Source of the DNA: Sphingobium sp. TCM1
GTDB taxonomy: Bacteria > Pseudomonadota > Alphaproteobacteria > Sphingomonadales > Sphingomonadaceae
Direction: 5' to 3'
NCBI RefSeq assembly: GCF_001650725.1
Contig: NZ_LXVX01000002.1
Span: 265,324 to 329,323 of the forward strand
DNA: 64,000 nt
Shown here: positions 34,956 to 44,334 of the stretch, piece by piece
Layout of the letters: the number at the start of each line of letters is the position of its first letter
Position numbering within the stretch: position 1 is the first letter of the stretch
Notes under the pieces: generated by a model
Told to the model about the DNA's origin: nothing
Database searches by the model: none
What the model saw: only the letters and a program-made list of their open reading frames with translations
Position numbers and translations under genes: made by a program

Positions 34956-37133
34956 ATGCAGACCATCGCATTCGACATCGATGCCGACGGCATCGCCACC
35001 CTGACCATCGACGTTCCGGACCAGTCGATGAACGTCATCGGCCCCGATTTTCTCTCCGATCTCGACGCCGCGATCACGCGCATCGCGTCGGAGGACGCCA
35101 TCAAGGGCGCGGTCATCGCGTCGGGCAAGGACAGCGGCTTCATGGCCGGCATGGACCTTAAATATTTCGGATCGATGCTGGCGAGCGAGGGCGGGCAGCG
35201 CCCTGCCCCGGCGGCAATCTTCGACAAGGTTTTCGTGCTGAACAATCTGTTCCGCCGGCTCGAAACCGGCGGCAAGCCGGTCGCCTGCGCGATCGAGGGC
35301 ACCTGCGTGGGCGGCGGGTTCGAGCTGGCGCTGGCCTGCCATCGCCGTTTCGTCGGCGACAGCCCCAAGACCCAGCTGGGCCTGCCCGAAATATTGATCG
35401 GCCTGTTCCCCGGCGGCGGCGGGTCGCAGCGGCTGCCGCGCCTGATGGGGGTGCAGGCCGCGCTGATGTACATGCTTCAGGGCAAGCTGTTCCGTCCGGC
35501 CGAGGCCGCGATGCTCAAGGTGGTCGATCAGGTGGTGCCGCAGGGCACGGCCGTCGCGGCGGCGAGGGAATGGGTGAAGGCCAATCCCAATGCCGGCACC
35601 CAGCCATGGGACGTGAAGAGCTTTAAGGTGCCCGGCGGCGCCGGCGGCTTCAACCCGGCCTTCGTCCAGACGATGGCGGGCGCGCTGCCGATGACGCTCA
35701 AGCAGACCCAGCGCAACATGAATGCGCCGATCGCTTTGCTGTCCGCCGTCTATGAAGGCATCACCCTGCCGATGGACCGGGCAATCCGGATCGAGAGCAA
35801 ATATTTTGCCAAGGTCGCCGCCGATCCACAGGCGAGCAACATGATCCGCACCCTGTTCGTCAACAAGCAGGCCGCCGAACGCGGCGCGCGCCGCCCCAAG
35901 GACGAACCGAAGGCGCCGACCAGGAAACTTGCCATGCTGGGCGCGGGCATGATGGGGGCCGGGATCGCCACCGTCGCGGCGCAGGCGGGGATCGAGGTCG
36001 TGCTGTTCGACCGCGATCAGGCCTATGCCGAGAAGGGCAAGGCGCATGTCGAGGAGGTGCTGAAGAAGCGCCTCGGCAAGGGCATGACCCCGGAGAAAAT
36101 GGCGGAGACGCTGGCCCGCGTGACGCCGACCACCGACTATGCCGCGCTCGCCGGAGCGGATTTCGTGATCGAGGCGGTGTTCGAGGATGTCGCGATCAAG
36201 GCGGAAGTCACGAAGAAGGTCGAGGAGGTGCTGGGCGCAGACACCATCTTCGGCTCCAACACTTCCACCCTGCCCATCACGAAGCTGGCGCGGGCATGGA
36301 GCAGGCCCGAGAATTTCATCGGCGTCCACTTCTTCTCACCCGTCGAGAAGATGCCGCTGGTGGAGATCATCCTGGGCGAAAAGACCGGCCCCGCCGCCAT
36401 CGCCAAGGCGCTGGACTTCGTCGCCCAGATCAAGAAGACGCCGATCGTCGTGCATGACAGCCGCGGTTTCTACACCTCGCGCAGCTTCGGCACCTATGTG
36501 CAGGAAGGCGCGGAACTGGTGGGCGAAGGCGTCAACCCGGCGCTGATCGAAAATGCCGGCAAGCAATTGGGGATGCCGACCGGGCCGCTGGCCGTCAGCG
36601 ACGAGGTGTCGATCGAACTGGGCGTCAAGATCATGACCGCCGCGAAGAAGGAACTGGGCGACGCCTATGTCCCGCAGGGGTCGGACGACATCATGGTCAG
36701 GATGGTCGAGGCCGGGCGGCTGGGCCGCAAGAACGGCAAGGGCTGGTACGACTATCCCGAAGGCGGCAAGAAGCATCTGTCCCCGGTGCTGGAGGAGATG
36801 TTCCCCCGCGCAGCCGAGCAGCCCGATGTCGAGGCGGTCAAGGAACGGCTGCTCTATCGCCAGCTGATCGAATGCGCCCGCTGTTTCGAGGAAGGCGTGC
36901 TGGAGACGCCGGAGGATGGCGACATCGGCGCGATCTTCGGGTGGGGCTTCGCGCCCTACACCGGCGGCCCGTTCAGCCATATGGACACGGTCGGCATCGC
37001 CCATGTCGTGGCCGTACTGGACCGGCTGGCGGCGGCGCATGGTCCCCGCTTCGCACCCACAGCACAGCTGCGGGAGATGGCGGCCAACGGCGCGACCTTC
37101 TATCGCCCCGTTCCGTCCCGCGCCGCAGCATGA
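34956..37133 (+). CDS. fadB: Bifunctional enoyl-CoA hydratase / 3-hydroxyacyl-CoA dehydrogenase
   Basis: 725 residues. The N-terminal crotonase half has [23 protein letters not shown] and [21 protein letters not shown] (part). The dehydrogenase half begins near residue 330 with the NAD motif [16 protein letters not shown], then SNTSTLPIT and [16 protein letters not shown]. Catalytic glutamates and the histidine (IGVHFFSP) are present. It resembles FadJ-like proteins of alphaproteobacteria. GAGAGG precedes the ATG at 34956. A strong terminator follows. Confidence 0.95.
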   Translation: MQTIAFDIDADGIATLTIDVPDQSMNVIGPDFLSDLDAAITRIASEDAIKGAVIASGKDSGFMAGMDLKYFGSMLASEGGQRPAPAAIFDKVFVLNNLFRRLETGGKPVACAIEGTCVGGGFELALACHRRFVGDSPKTQLGLPEILIGLFPGGGGSQRLPRLMGVQAALMYMLQGKLFRPAEAAMLKVVDQVVPQGTAVAAAREWVKANPNAGTQPWDVKSFKVPGGAGGFNPAFVQTMAGALPMTLKQTQRNMNAPIALLSAVYEGITLPMDRAIRIESKYFAKVAADPQASNMIRTLFVNKQAAERGARRPKDEPKAPTRKLAMLGAGMMGAGIATVAAQAGIEVVLFDRDQAYAEKGKAHVEEVLKKRLGKGMTPEKMAETLARVTPTTDYAALAGADFVIEAVFEDVAIKAEVTKKVEEVLGADTIFGSNTSTLPITKLARAWSRPENFIGVHFFSPVEKMPLVEIILGEKTGPAAIAKALDFVAQIKKTPIVVHDSRGFYTSRSFGTYVQEGAELVGEGVNPALIENAGKQLGMPTGPLAVSDEVSIELGVKIMTAAKKELGDAYVPQGSDDIMVRMVEAGRLGRKNGKGWYDYPEGGKKHLSPVLEEMFPRAAEQPDVEAVKERLLYRQLIECARCFEEGVLETPEDGDIGAIFGWGFAPYTGGPFSHMDTVGIAHVVAVLDRLAAAHGPRFAPTAQLREMAANGATFYRPVPSRAAA

Positions 37134-37163
37134 TCGATTTGTAAATCGTAACGCTTCTGTATT

Positions 37164-37198
37164 AGGTCTCCCCGGACATCTCCGGGGAGACCTTTTTT
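37164..37198 (+). terminator. Rho-independent terminator of fadAB, touching galE
   Basis: AGGTCTCCCCGG (37164-37175) pairs with CCGGGGAGACCT (37182-37193) around a six-base loop and ends in a T tract (to 37198). The galE ATG is at 37202. The 3' arm carries GGGGAG, the only Shine-Dalgarno-like sequence before galE. Confidence 0.9.
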
Positions 37199-37201
37199 CT
37201 T

Positions 37202-38203
37202 ATGAGCAAGCCTACGGTCCTGGTTACGGGCGGCGCCGGCTATATTGGCAGCCATGCGGTGCTGGCGCTGAAGGACGCCGGTTATGGCGTGGTCGTGATC
37301 GACAATCTGGTCACGGGCTTTCGCTGGGCGGTGCCCGACGGCGTCGCCTTCGTGCAGGGGGACATTGCCGACCAGCCGCTGGTGCAGGCGACATTGCGCG
37401 ATCATGATGTGAAGGCGATCATGCATTTCGCCGGGTCGGTCGTGGTGCCGGAATCGGTCGAGAACCCGCTCAAATATTATCACAACAACAGCGCCAAGAC
37501 CCGCGACCTGATCGAGAGCGCGGTCGCAACGGGCGTGCCGCATTTCATCTTCTCCTCCACCGCCGCGACCTATGGCATCCCCGAGGAAAGCCCGGTCCGG
37601 GAAACGACGCCGCAGCGGCCGATCAATCCCTATGGCATGTCGAAGCTGATGACAGAATATATGCTGCGCGACGTGGCCGCGGCGCATCCGATCAACTTCT
37701 GTGCGCTGCGATACTTCAATGTTGCGGGGGCGGACCCCGCAGGCCGCACCGGGCAGTCGACGGCGGGCGCGACGCACCTCATCAAGGTCGCGGTCGAGGC
37801 GGCGCTGGGCAAGCGCAGCCATGTATCGGTGTTCGGCACCGATTTCGACACGCCCGACGGCACCGGCGTGCGCGACTATATCCATGTCACCGACCTCGCG
37901 GCCGCCCATGTGCTGGCGCTGGAGGCGCTGATCGCGAAGCCCGATCAGAATTACCTGCTCAACTGCGGCTATGGCCGCGGCTTCTCCGTGCTGGAGGTGC
38001 TGGACGCCGTCGATCGCGTCACCAACATGACCATCGACCGCAAGCTGGAAGGCCGTCGCGCCGGCGACCCGGATTCGCTGATTTCGGACAATCGCGCGAT
38101 CATGGCGGAATTCCCCTGGGAACCCCGCTATGCCGACCTGGAGCAGATCGTCACCCACGCCCTCGCCTGGGAACGCAAGCTCGGCGAATTGCAGGGCGCA
38201 TGA
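37202..38203 (+). CDS. galE: UDP-glucose 4-epimerase
   Basis: 333 residues. Interconverts UDP-glucose and UDP-galactose for polysaccharide and glycolipid synthesis. NAD motif VTGGAGYIGSHAV, active-site SSTAATYG and YGMSK (Tyr and Lys), and RYFNVAGADP match GalE. The ATG follows a terminator by three bases. A local promoter with TTGTAA, 15 bases and TATTAG (37139-37165) is possible; it would start transcription near the middle of the hairpin. Followed by ybaK and pgl in close order. Confidence 0.94.
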   Translation: MSKPTVLVTGGAGYIGSHAVLALKDAGYGVVVIDNLVTGFRWAVPDGVAFVQGDIADQPLVQATLRDHDVKAIMHFAGSVVVPESVENPLKYYHNNSAKTRDLIESAVATGVPHFIFSSTAATYGIPEESPVRETTPQRPINPYGMSKLMTEYMLRDVAAAHPINFCALRYFNVAGADPAGRTGQSTAGATHLIKVAVEAALGKRSHVSVFGTDFDTPDGTGVRDYIHVTDLAAAHVLALEALIAKPDQNYLLNCGYGRGFSVLEVLDAVDRVTNMTIDRKLEGRRAGDPDSLISDNRAIMAEFPWEPRYADLEQIVTHALAWERKLGELQGA

Positions 38204-38213
38204 GGCGGACGGC

Positions 38214-38690
38214 ATGAGTGAGGCGAGCGTTCGCGCCTTCTTTGGAGAAAAAGCGCCCGATGTGGCGATCATCGACCAGGGCGTCAGCACCGCGACGGTG
38301 ATCGAGGCGGCCGCCGCGCTGGGCGTGGAGCCGGCGCGGATCGCCAAGACATTGTCGCTGCGCGTGGGGGAGAGGATCGTGCTTGTCTGCGCGCGGGGCG
38401 ACGCGCGGCTGTCCAATGGCAAGGCCAAGGCCGCGCTGGGCGCCAGGCCCCGGATGCTGGGCGGGCACGAGGTGGAAGAAATTACCGGCCATCCGGTCGG
38501 CGGCGTGTGCCCCTTTGGCTTGGCGACGCCCCTGCCCGTCTATTGCGACGTGTCGCTCAAGGACTTCGCCACCGTGTTCCCGGCGGCGGGATCCCGCACC
38601 ACGTCCGTCGAACTGACGCCCGACCGGCTCGCTGCCTTGACCGGAGCGCAATGGATCGACATCTGCACCCTTCCCGAAACCGTCGAGTGA
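38214..38690 (+). CDS. YbaK/EbsC-family aminoacyl-tRNA deacylase
   Basis: 158 residues. Members hydrolyse mischarged aminoacyl-tRNA such as Cys- or Ala-tRNA(Pro). The fold is shown by TVIEAAAALGVEPARIAKTLSLR, the conserved lysine region GKAKAALGARP and GHPVGGVCPFGL. The start MSEASVRAFF at 38214 lies ten bases after galE; the open frame further upstream lies inside galE. Five bases separate it from pgl. Exact amino-acid specificity cannot be read. Confidence 0.92.
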   Translation: MSEASVRAFFGEKAPDVAIIDQGVSTATVIEAAAALGVEPARIAKTLSLRVGERIVLVCARGDARLSNGKAKAALGARPRMLGGHEVEEITGHPVGGVCPFGLATPLPVYCDVSLKDFATVFPAAGSRTTSVELTPDRLAALTGAQWIDICTLPETVE

Positions 38691-38695
38691 GAGCC

Positions 38696-39388
38696 ATGCC
38701 GACCGAACATCTTTTCGCCACCGGGGCCGAGGCCGCCGCCGACATCGCAACGCGCATCGCCACGATCCTGGCCGACGCCGTCGCGACGCGCGGGTTGGCC
38801 GGCATCGCCGTGTCGGGTGGCCGATCTCCCCGGCCGGTTCTGGAGGCGCTGAGCGCGGCCGATCTCGACTGGAGCAGGGTCGTCGTGACCCTGGTCGACG
38901 AACGCTGGGTCGCCCCCGACAGCCCGGACAGCAACGAGCGGCTGGTACGCGAGACATTATTGCAGGGACCGGCGGCAGCGGCGCGGTTCGTGCCGATGAA
39001 GAATGACGCGGGGGACGCCTATGCGGGCCAGCCCGCGGTCGAGGCGGCCTTTGCCGAACTGCCCTGGCCGCTCGACGTCATCCTGCTGGGCATGGGCGAT
39101 GACGGCCATACGGCCTCGCTCTTCCCCGAAGGCAAGGAACTGACGGACGGATTGGCGAGCAAGGCGCTGACCATAGCAGCCACGCCCCCGGCTGCCCCGC
39201 ACCAGCGAATGTCGCTGACGGCGCACGGCATTCTTCGGAGCCGCCATGTCTTCCTCCAGATCGGCGGCGCGGGCAAGAAAGCGGTCTATGATCGCGCGCT
39301 GGCGGGCGGTGCCGTGGAGGAATTGCCGATCCGGCTGGCGCTGTTGCAGGACAAGGTACCGGTCGAGGTCTGGATCGCGGAAGGCTAA
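38696..39388 (+). CDS. pgl: 6-phosphogluconolactonase
   Basis: 230 residues. Hydrolyses 6-phosphogluconolactone, second step of the pentose phosphate and Entner-Doudoroff routes. IAVSGGRSP, TLVDERWV, ILLGMGDDGHTASLFP and the C-terminal KVPVEVWIAEG are the family motifs; His in DDGHTAS is catalytic. The start is just after the ybaK-like stop. zwf and edd are often near but are not seen here. Confidence 0.95.
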   Translation: MPTEHLFATGAEAAADIATRIATILADAVATRGLAGIAVSGGRSPRPVLEALSAADLDWSRVVVTLVDERWVAPDSPDSNERLVRETLLQGPAAAARFVPMKNDAGDAYAGQPAVEAAFAELPWPLDVILLGMGDDGHTASLFPEGKELTDGLASKALTIAATPPAAPHQRMSLTAHGILRSRHVFLQIGGAGKKAVYDRALAGGAVEELPIRLALLQDKVPVEVWIAEG

Positions 39389-39468
39389 CTCTTGTTCCCC
39401 TGAAACGGGAGGGAGACCACGAAGTGGTAAAGGGGTTTCCCGCTAACGACAGGGCGCCCCCCCTCCGT

Positions 39469-39485
39469 CAGGCGCTACGCGCCTG
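39469..39485. repeat. Palindromic element after pgl
   Basis: CAGGCGC-TAC-GCGCCTG is a perfect seven-base-arm palindrome preceded by CCCTCCGT. Similar CCTCCGTCAGGCGC elements are, from memory, common between alphaproteobacterial genes. The 139-base gap from pgl to the next stop also has CACGAAGTGG, another short palindrome, and no gene. Confidence 0.55.
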
Positions 39486-39527
39486 CACCCCTCCTTACGG
39501 GAAGGATTTTTGAAAGCTTAGCCCCCT

Positions 39528-39791
39528 TCACCCTCGCACCTCATGCTTCGAGATCAGGTAACGCCATACCCCAACGGCGTTGATGACCAGCAACGCCACA
39601 TTCTGCCACCCTATCCCTTCGCTGTCCTTGTCGAGAAAGCCCCAGCCGATCAGGGCGAGCGATGAGGTCACGAACAGGACGAAGGCCCAGCCGGTGATGC
39701 GGCGACCGAGGTTCAGCGAAACGATCAGCGCGGCGAGCGTAGCCGCTCCCGCGCCATAATATTGCAAGGCAGTCAGCAGAGTGGGGCTCAT
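39528..39791 (-). CDS. Small membrane protein, CBU_0592-like
   Basis: 87 residues with three hydrophobic segments: LLTALQYYGAGAATLAALIVSL, WAFVLFVTSSLALIGWGFL (in part) and WQNVALLVINAVGVWRYL. The ending NVALLVINAVGVWRYL resembles small proteins of the CBU_0592 group, whose role is unknown. The start MSPTLLTAL at 39791 is taken because the first helix begins there. It is divergent from the aminotransferase with 58 bases between starts. Confidence 0.75.
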   Translation of the reverse strand: MSPTLLTALQYYGAGAATLAALIVSLNLGRRITGWAFVLFVTSSLALIGWGFLDKDSEGIGWQNVALLVINAVGVWRYLISKHEVRG

Positions 39792-39849
39792 GCCGGTTGC
39801 AACGCTGCGGCCATGGACATGGTTGCGCCCCGGCTCTAGGCACGCGGCC

Positions 39850-40986
39850 ATGGTTGCCGAAATCGATCCCTTCCACGCCATCGCCATCAGCCGCGAGGCC
39901 CACGCACTTGAAGCACAAGGCCGCTCCATCCTGCACATGGAGTTCGGCCAGCCATCGACCGGGGCACCCGCCGCCGCCATCGCCGTGGCGCATCAGGTAC
40001 TCGACACCGAACCCATGGGCTATTGGGAAAGCACCGCGCTGAAAGAACGGATCGCGCGGCATTATGCCGAGCGGCATGGCGTCGCCATCGACCCGGAACA
40101 GATATTGCTGACGTGCGGCGCGTCGCCCGGACTGGTGCTGGCGCTGACCAGCCTGTTCGCGCCCGGTGCCCGCGTCGCCACCGCGCGGCCCGGCTATGTC
40201 GCCTATCGCAACAATTTGAAGGCGCTCTATCTGGAGCCGGTCGAAATCGCCTGTGGCCCGGCGGAACGCTATCAGATCAGCGCCGATGCGCTGGTCGCGC
40301 TCGATCCCCCGCCAGAAGGGCTGATCCTCGCCAGCCCGGCCAATCCCACCGGCACCATCATCCCGGCGGACGAACTGGCGGCCATTGCCAGGGTCTGCGC
40401 GGATCGCGGCATCCGTATCATTTCCGATGAAATCTATCATGGCCTCAGCTTCGGCGAAGCAGCGCGCTCGATCCTGAAGTTCGCGGCTGACGCGATCGTC
40501 GTGAACAGCTTTTCCAAATATTACAGCATGGCTGGCTGGCGGCTGGGCTGGATCGTCGTGCCGCCCGACCTGATCGACGTGGCGCGGGCACGGATGGGCA
40601 ACCTGTTCCTGACGCCGCCGGTGCTGGCGCAGCGCGCAGGACTGACCGCCTTCGACTGCGCCGAGGAACTGGATGGGCATGTCGCAACCTATCGGCGAAA
40701 TAGACAGTTGCTGCTCGACGCGCTGCCCGCGCTCGGCCTCGCCAGCATCGCGCCGCCCGACGGCGCCTTCTACATCTATGCCGACATCAGCCATCTGACC
40801 AATGACAGCCTGAGCTTCTGCCAGAAGCTGCTGCGCGAAACCGGGGTGGCCACCGCGCCGGGGATCGATTTCGATCCGGTCGACGGCCACCGCTTCATCC
40901 GCTTCAGCTTCGCCGTGTCGACCGATCGGATCGAGGATGCGATCGCGCGGATGATCCCCTGGTTCCAGGCGCAGGGCGGGCGTTAA
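39850..40986 (+). CDS. Class I/II PLP aminotransferase
   Basis: 378 residues of fold-type I. LLTCGASPGLVLALTSLF, SPANPTGTIIP, ISDEIYHGLSFG and the PLP-lysine motif NSFSKYYSMAGWRLGW are all present, and RFIRFSFAVSTDRIEDA holds the carboxylate-binding arginine. It is like aspartate or aromatic aminotransferases; the specific amino acid is uncertain. It lies next to chorismate mutase (convergent), compatible with aromatic amino-acid work but not proof. Confidence 0.9.
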   Translation: MVAEIDPFHAIAISREAHALEAQGRSILHMEFGQPSTGAPAAAIAVAHQVLDTEPMGYWESTALKERIARHYAERHGVAIDPEQILLTCGASPGLVLALTSLFAPGARVATARPGYVAYRNNLKALYLEPVEIACGPAERYQISADALVALDPPPEGLILASPANPTGTIIPADELAAIARVCADRGIRIISDEIYHGLSFGEAARSILKFAADAIVVNSFSKYYSMAGWRLGWIVVPPDLIDVARARMGNLFLTPPVLAQRAGLTAFDCAEELDGHVATYRRNRQLLLDALPALGLASIAPPDGAFYIYADISHLTNDSLSFCQKLLRETGVATAPGIDFDPVDGHRFIRFSFAVSTDRIEDAIARMIPWFQAQGGR

Positions 40987-41007
40987 GCCCGGCCCTCTCC
41001 GCAGCGT

Positions 41008-41304
41008 TCAGCCCCGCGTCCGGTCGAACTCGGCCAGCTCATAGGCGATGGACGCTTCGACCAGTTGCTCCCACAGGTCGGCTATGACATCGCCGGGCGC
41101 GCCGAGCCGTTCGGCCTCCGCCCGGGCATTGGCGATCACCTGCGCCTTGCGCGCTTCGTCGCGGACGGCACCGCGATCGGGCTTGATCCGCGCGGCGGCG
41201 CGCATATGGGCGAAACGCAGGTCGAGCAGGGCGACGAGCTGGCGGTCGATCTCGTCGACACCGGCGCGCACCTGCGCCATGCTGCTATAGCTATCGGGGT
41301 TCAT
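41008..41304 (-). CDS. Chorismate mutase, AroQ class
   Basis: 98 residues, all-helical AroQ fold. [26 protein letters not shown] and the C-terminal helix [19 protein letters not shown] fit small stand-alone chorismate mutases of the PchB-like type. Key residues are the early arginine, Lys in RIKPDR and the C-terminal Glu region. It makes prephenate for phenylalanine/tyrosine. The start [11 protein letters not shown] at 41304 is likely; an internal Met at 41280 is an alternative. Divergent from rpsD. Confidence 0.88.
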   Translation of the reverse strand: MNPDSYSSMAQVRAGVDEIDRQLVALLDLRFAHMRAAARIKPDRGAVRDEARKAQVIANARAEAERLGAPGDVIADLWEQLVEASIAYELAEFDRTRG

Positions 41305-41344
41305 GGGGGACGGAATTAGGCCGCCCGCCCTGCCCTGTCGAGGC

Positions 41345-41373
41345 TTGACATGCCCGACCCTTGCGGTCATAGG
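41345..41373 (+). promoter_or_regulatory. Predicted sigma-70 promoter of rpsD
   Basis: A consensus -35 TTGACA, 17 bases, then CATAGG. The leader to the rpsD ATG is about 115 bases and holds no evident gene. Confidence 0.65.
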
Positions 41374-41494
41374 CCCGCCTTCGCGATTGGCCCCGCATCC
41401 CGGTGAAGCGGCGGCCCTGCCCCTGAGCGCATCCACGCAATACGGACGTAGGCGATACCGGGGTAACGTCGTTAGCAGTTGTAAGGAATTATCT

Positions 41495-42109
41495 ATGTCG
41501 AAGCGCACAAGCGCCAAGTACAAGCTCGACCGCCGCATGGGCGAGAATATCTGGGGTCGCCCGAAGAGCCCGGTCAACAAGCGTGAATATGGTCCCGGTC
41601 AGCACGGCCAGCGCCGCAAGGGCAAGATGTCGGACTATGGCATTCAGCTGCGCGCCAAGCAGAAGCTGAAGGGCTATTATGGCGACATCACCGAAAAGCA
41701 GTTCAAGAAGAACTATTTCGAAGCCAGCCGCATGAAGGGCGATACCGGCCAGAACCTGATCGGCCTGCTGGAGCGCCGCCTGGACGCCGTCGTCTACCGC
41801 GCCAAGTTCGCGCCGACCATCTTCTCGGCCCGCCAGATCGTCTCGCACGGCCACATCTATGTGAATGGCGTGAAGTGCAACATCGCGTCGCGTCTGGTGA
41901 AGCCGGGCGACGAAATCACCCTGGGCAAGAAGGCGCAGGAAATGGCGCTGGTCCTGGAAGCACAGAGCCTGCCCGAGCGCGACATTCCCGACTATGTGTC
42001 GCCGGACGGCGCCACCAAGGTCACCTATGTCCGCGTTCCGACGCTGGACGAAGTGCCCTACCCGGTGAAGATGGAACCGAACCTGGTCGTCGAATTCTAT
42101 TCGCGCTGA
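41495..42109 (+). CDS. rpsD: 30S ribosomal protein S4
   Basis: 204 residues. [31 protein letters not shown] and the S4 RNA-binding domain ([29 protein letters not shown]) are clear. A primary 16S rRNA-binding protein and assembly initiator. AAGGA lies seven to eight bases before the ATG. It lies apart from the alpha operon, as is usual in alphaproteobacteria. A strong terminator follows. Confidence 0.97.
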   Translation: MSKRTSAKYKLDRRMGENIWGRPKSPVNKREYGPGQHGQRRKGKMSDYGIQLRAKQKLKGYYGDITEKQFKKNYFEASRMKGDTGQNLIGLLERRLDAVVYRAKFAPTIFSARQIVSHGHIYVNGVKCNIASRLVKPGDEITLGKKAQEMALVLEAQSLPERDIPDYVSPDGATKVTYVRVPTLDEVPYPVKMEPNLVVEFYSR

Positions 42110-42134
42110 TCGGTCCTTCCGGACAGAATTACAG

Positions 42135-42166
42135 AAAAGGGCGGCCCGCAAGGAGCCGCCCTTTTT
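42135..42166 (+). terminator. Rho-independent terminator of rpsD
   Basis: AAAAGGGCGGC (42135-42145) pairs with GCCGCCCTTTT around a nine-base loop, with a T run at the end. Confidence 0.93.
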
Positions 42167-42220
42167 CTTTGCCTGAAAGGGGATCGAAAGGGAGAGGGTC
42201 GCCCCTCCCCCCATCGCCGG

Positions 42221-44200
42221 TCATTTTCCTGCGGCCAGCAGAAAGTCGGCGCTTTTCTGGAGCAGGTCGGCGCGCGCGTCGCTGTCGTTCAGATTATGGG
42301 TCAGCCCATCATAGGTGACGAGCTGGCTGCGCTTGCCCGCGCCCTCCAGCTTGCCCTGCATGATCCGCGCCTGGCTGATGTCGACATTATTGTCGTCGGT
42401 GCCGTGGAACATCAGCACGGGGGCGCGAAATTCGGCCACGTGATTGGAAGGCGAGGCGTCTTCGGCTTCCTGCCCGGTTCCCATGCGCTGCTGCTGGAGC
42501 AGGTAGTTACTATAATATTGCGAGCGGCGCATCCGGTCGGCAAAATCCGTCACCGGCGCGATGGCGACGACGGCCTTGAACAAGGCAGGATCGACCGCCT
42601 GCGCCTGTAGCGCGGCATAGCCGCCATAGGACCAGCCGGCGATGGTCAGCTTCGCCGGATCGGCGATGCCCTGCGCCACCAGCCATCGCCCGGCGTCAAC
42701 CACGTCACCGATCGCCGTGCGCCACGACCGATAGCCGTTTTGCATCAGCCATTTCTCGCCGAAGCCGGCAGACCCGCGAAACTGCGGCTGGATGACGGCG
42801 AAGCCGCGCGCGGCATAATATTGCACCATCCAGTCGAAGCCCCATTCGTCGCGGGATTCCGGGCCGCCATGGGGCATGACGACGGCCGGCAGGCCCTTCA
42901 CCGTTTCCTTGCCCGGCGGCAGGGTGAGGTAAGCGGGGATCATCGTCCCGTCGGCCGCCTTGTAATGGACCGACTGCATCGTCGCGAGTGCCTGACCGGC
43001 CAGTTCGGGACGGTCGGGCATCACCGGCGACAATTTGCGCGCGGCACGATCGAACAGATAATATTGTCCCGGATCGACATCGCTGCCGGCCCAGACCAGC
43101 ACCCGCTGCCCGTCGGCGCTCATGTCGCCGATATGCACGACCTTGCCGCCCAGCGCCTTGCCGAGTGACTTGGTCAGGGCTGCGACCTGTTCGTCGAAAT
43201 AGACCACCTGGCGATGGTCGGTCACATAACTTGCGCCCACTACGCGCTGGTCGCGGCCGACCCGGACCAGCCCGGTCACGTCCACTTGCGGATGGGCGAA
43301 TATGACCTTCCTTTCCAGTCCTGGATCGAGCTCGACCGTTACCAGCGCGTCGCGTCCATCCGTCTTCTCATAGCCATAGGCGACATTCTTCGCCGGATCG
43401 ACGGCGACGGGATAGAAGCCGCTATTGTCCTGGACATCATAGCTCGACAGGTCGCTCCAGCCGGTCTTGCCCTGCGGCCGATAGAGGAATTTGTACGTTC
43501 CCTTGTCGTAGCCCGACCCCTTGACTTCGCGCAGGCCCATGATCCGCACCGCGCCGTGACCGTCGGCGACATAGTCGATCGCCTGCGTTTCGGGCTGCTC
43601 GATCCGCTTGGATGCGCCCGATCGCGTGTCGATACGATCGACGCCCAGGCCGCGCAGCTTGGAATTGACCAGACTGCCGATCTTGGCTTCCGGGACGTAG
43701 GCGCGGGTCATCAATACCGAACCATCTTCCCCCGGCAGAAAATCGAGAATCTCGCCGCCCCTCAGGTCGAAGCCGATCGCATTCTGGCCCTGACGACGGC
43801 TGAGCGAACGGACGCCGCCGCCGACCGCGTCCACCGCGAAGATGCTGTTGAACCCATAGACATCATCGCCGAGGCGGCTGGCTCCGCCGATCTGGCAGGC
43901 CAGGCGATCATTGGAAACCCAGTTGCAGCGATAGAGATATTCCGGCCGTCCGGTGGTATAGGCCACCGCCTTGGGCACCGCGCCTTCGACTGCATCCAGC
44001 ACATAGGCTTTGCTGGTCCGTCCCGCGTCCGCCGCGATCAGCGCGATCTTCTGGCCGTCGGGCGAGAGGCTGGCGGAGATCACCGTCTCGCGCGCGCCAA
44101 ATGCCTTGGCCAGCGCATCGGGCTGCCCCTGCGCCAGCGCGCCCGGTGCGACGCCCGCCGCAAAAAGCCCGAGCACGGCCGCCCTGGAATATCGTGCCAT
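42221..44200 (-). CDS. Secreted S9-family prolyl oligopeptidase-type peptidase
   Basis: 659 residues. A signal peptide (MARYSRAAVLGLFAAGVAPGALA) is followed by a beta-propeller of about 370 residues and a C-terminal alpha/beta hydrolase domain. Nucleophile Ser524 lies in GWSYGGYAAL, aspartate in MFHGTDDNNVD, histidine in DGLTHNLND. PHGGPESRDEWGFDW is a typical S9 motif. Probably a periplasmic acylaminoacyl- or dipeptidyl-peptidase. Divergent from the M28 peptidase across 134 bases, suggesting shared peptide-uptake use. Confidence 0.92.
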   Translation of the reverse strand: MARYSRAAVLGLFAAGVAPGALAQGQPDALAKAFGARETVISASLSPDGQKIALIAADAGRTSKAYVLDAVEGAVPKAVAYTTGRPEYLYRCNWVSNDRLACQIGGASRLGDDVYGFNSIFAVDAVGGGVRSLSRRQGQNAIGFDLRGGEILDFLPGEDGSVLMTRAYVPEAKIGSLVNSKLRGLGVDRIDTRSGASKRIEQPETQAIDYVADGHGAVRIMGLREVKGSGYDKGTYKFLYRPQGKTGWSDLSSYDVQDNSGFYPVAVDPAKNVAYGYEKTDGRDALVTVELDPGLERKVIFAHPQVDVTGLVRVGRDQRVVGASYVTDHRQVVYFDEQVAALTKSLGKALGGKVVHIGDMSADGQRVLVWAGSDVDPGQYYLFDRAARKLSPVMPDRPELAGQALATMQSVHYKAADGTMIPAYLTLPPGKETVKGLPAVVMPHGGPESRDEWGFDWMVQYYAARGFAVIQPQFRGSAGFGEKWLMQNGYRSWRTAIGDVVDAGRWLVAQGIADPAKLTIAGWSYGGYAALQAQAVDPALFKAVVAIAPVTDFADRMRRSQYYSNYLLQQQRMGTGQEAEDASPSNHVAEFRAPVLMFHGTDDNNVDISQARIMQGKLEGAGKRSQLVTYDGLTHNLNDSDARADLLQKSADFLLAAGK

Positions 44201-44334
44201 CCCCCCAAAATCCCCCTGAAAAACCCGTCAGATCAGATGGCTAGGCCAAGCCATCGGCAAAGGCAACGGCCTTGCTTGCCCTTGCCGCCGCGCGGTGGCA
44301 TCACCTGTGCATTCGTAAAACAAAGGTCATTCCC

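Noticed and set aside
33603..36329. 908-codon open frame on the minus strand, antisense to fadA-fadB
   Set aside because: Its translation is low in hydrophobic order, rich in His/Arg/Asp, and mirrors the codon bias of the real genes on the other strand. No domain or ribosome binding site.
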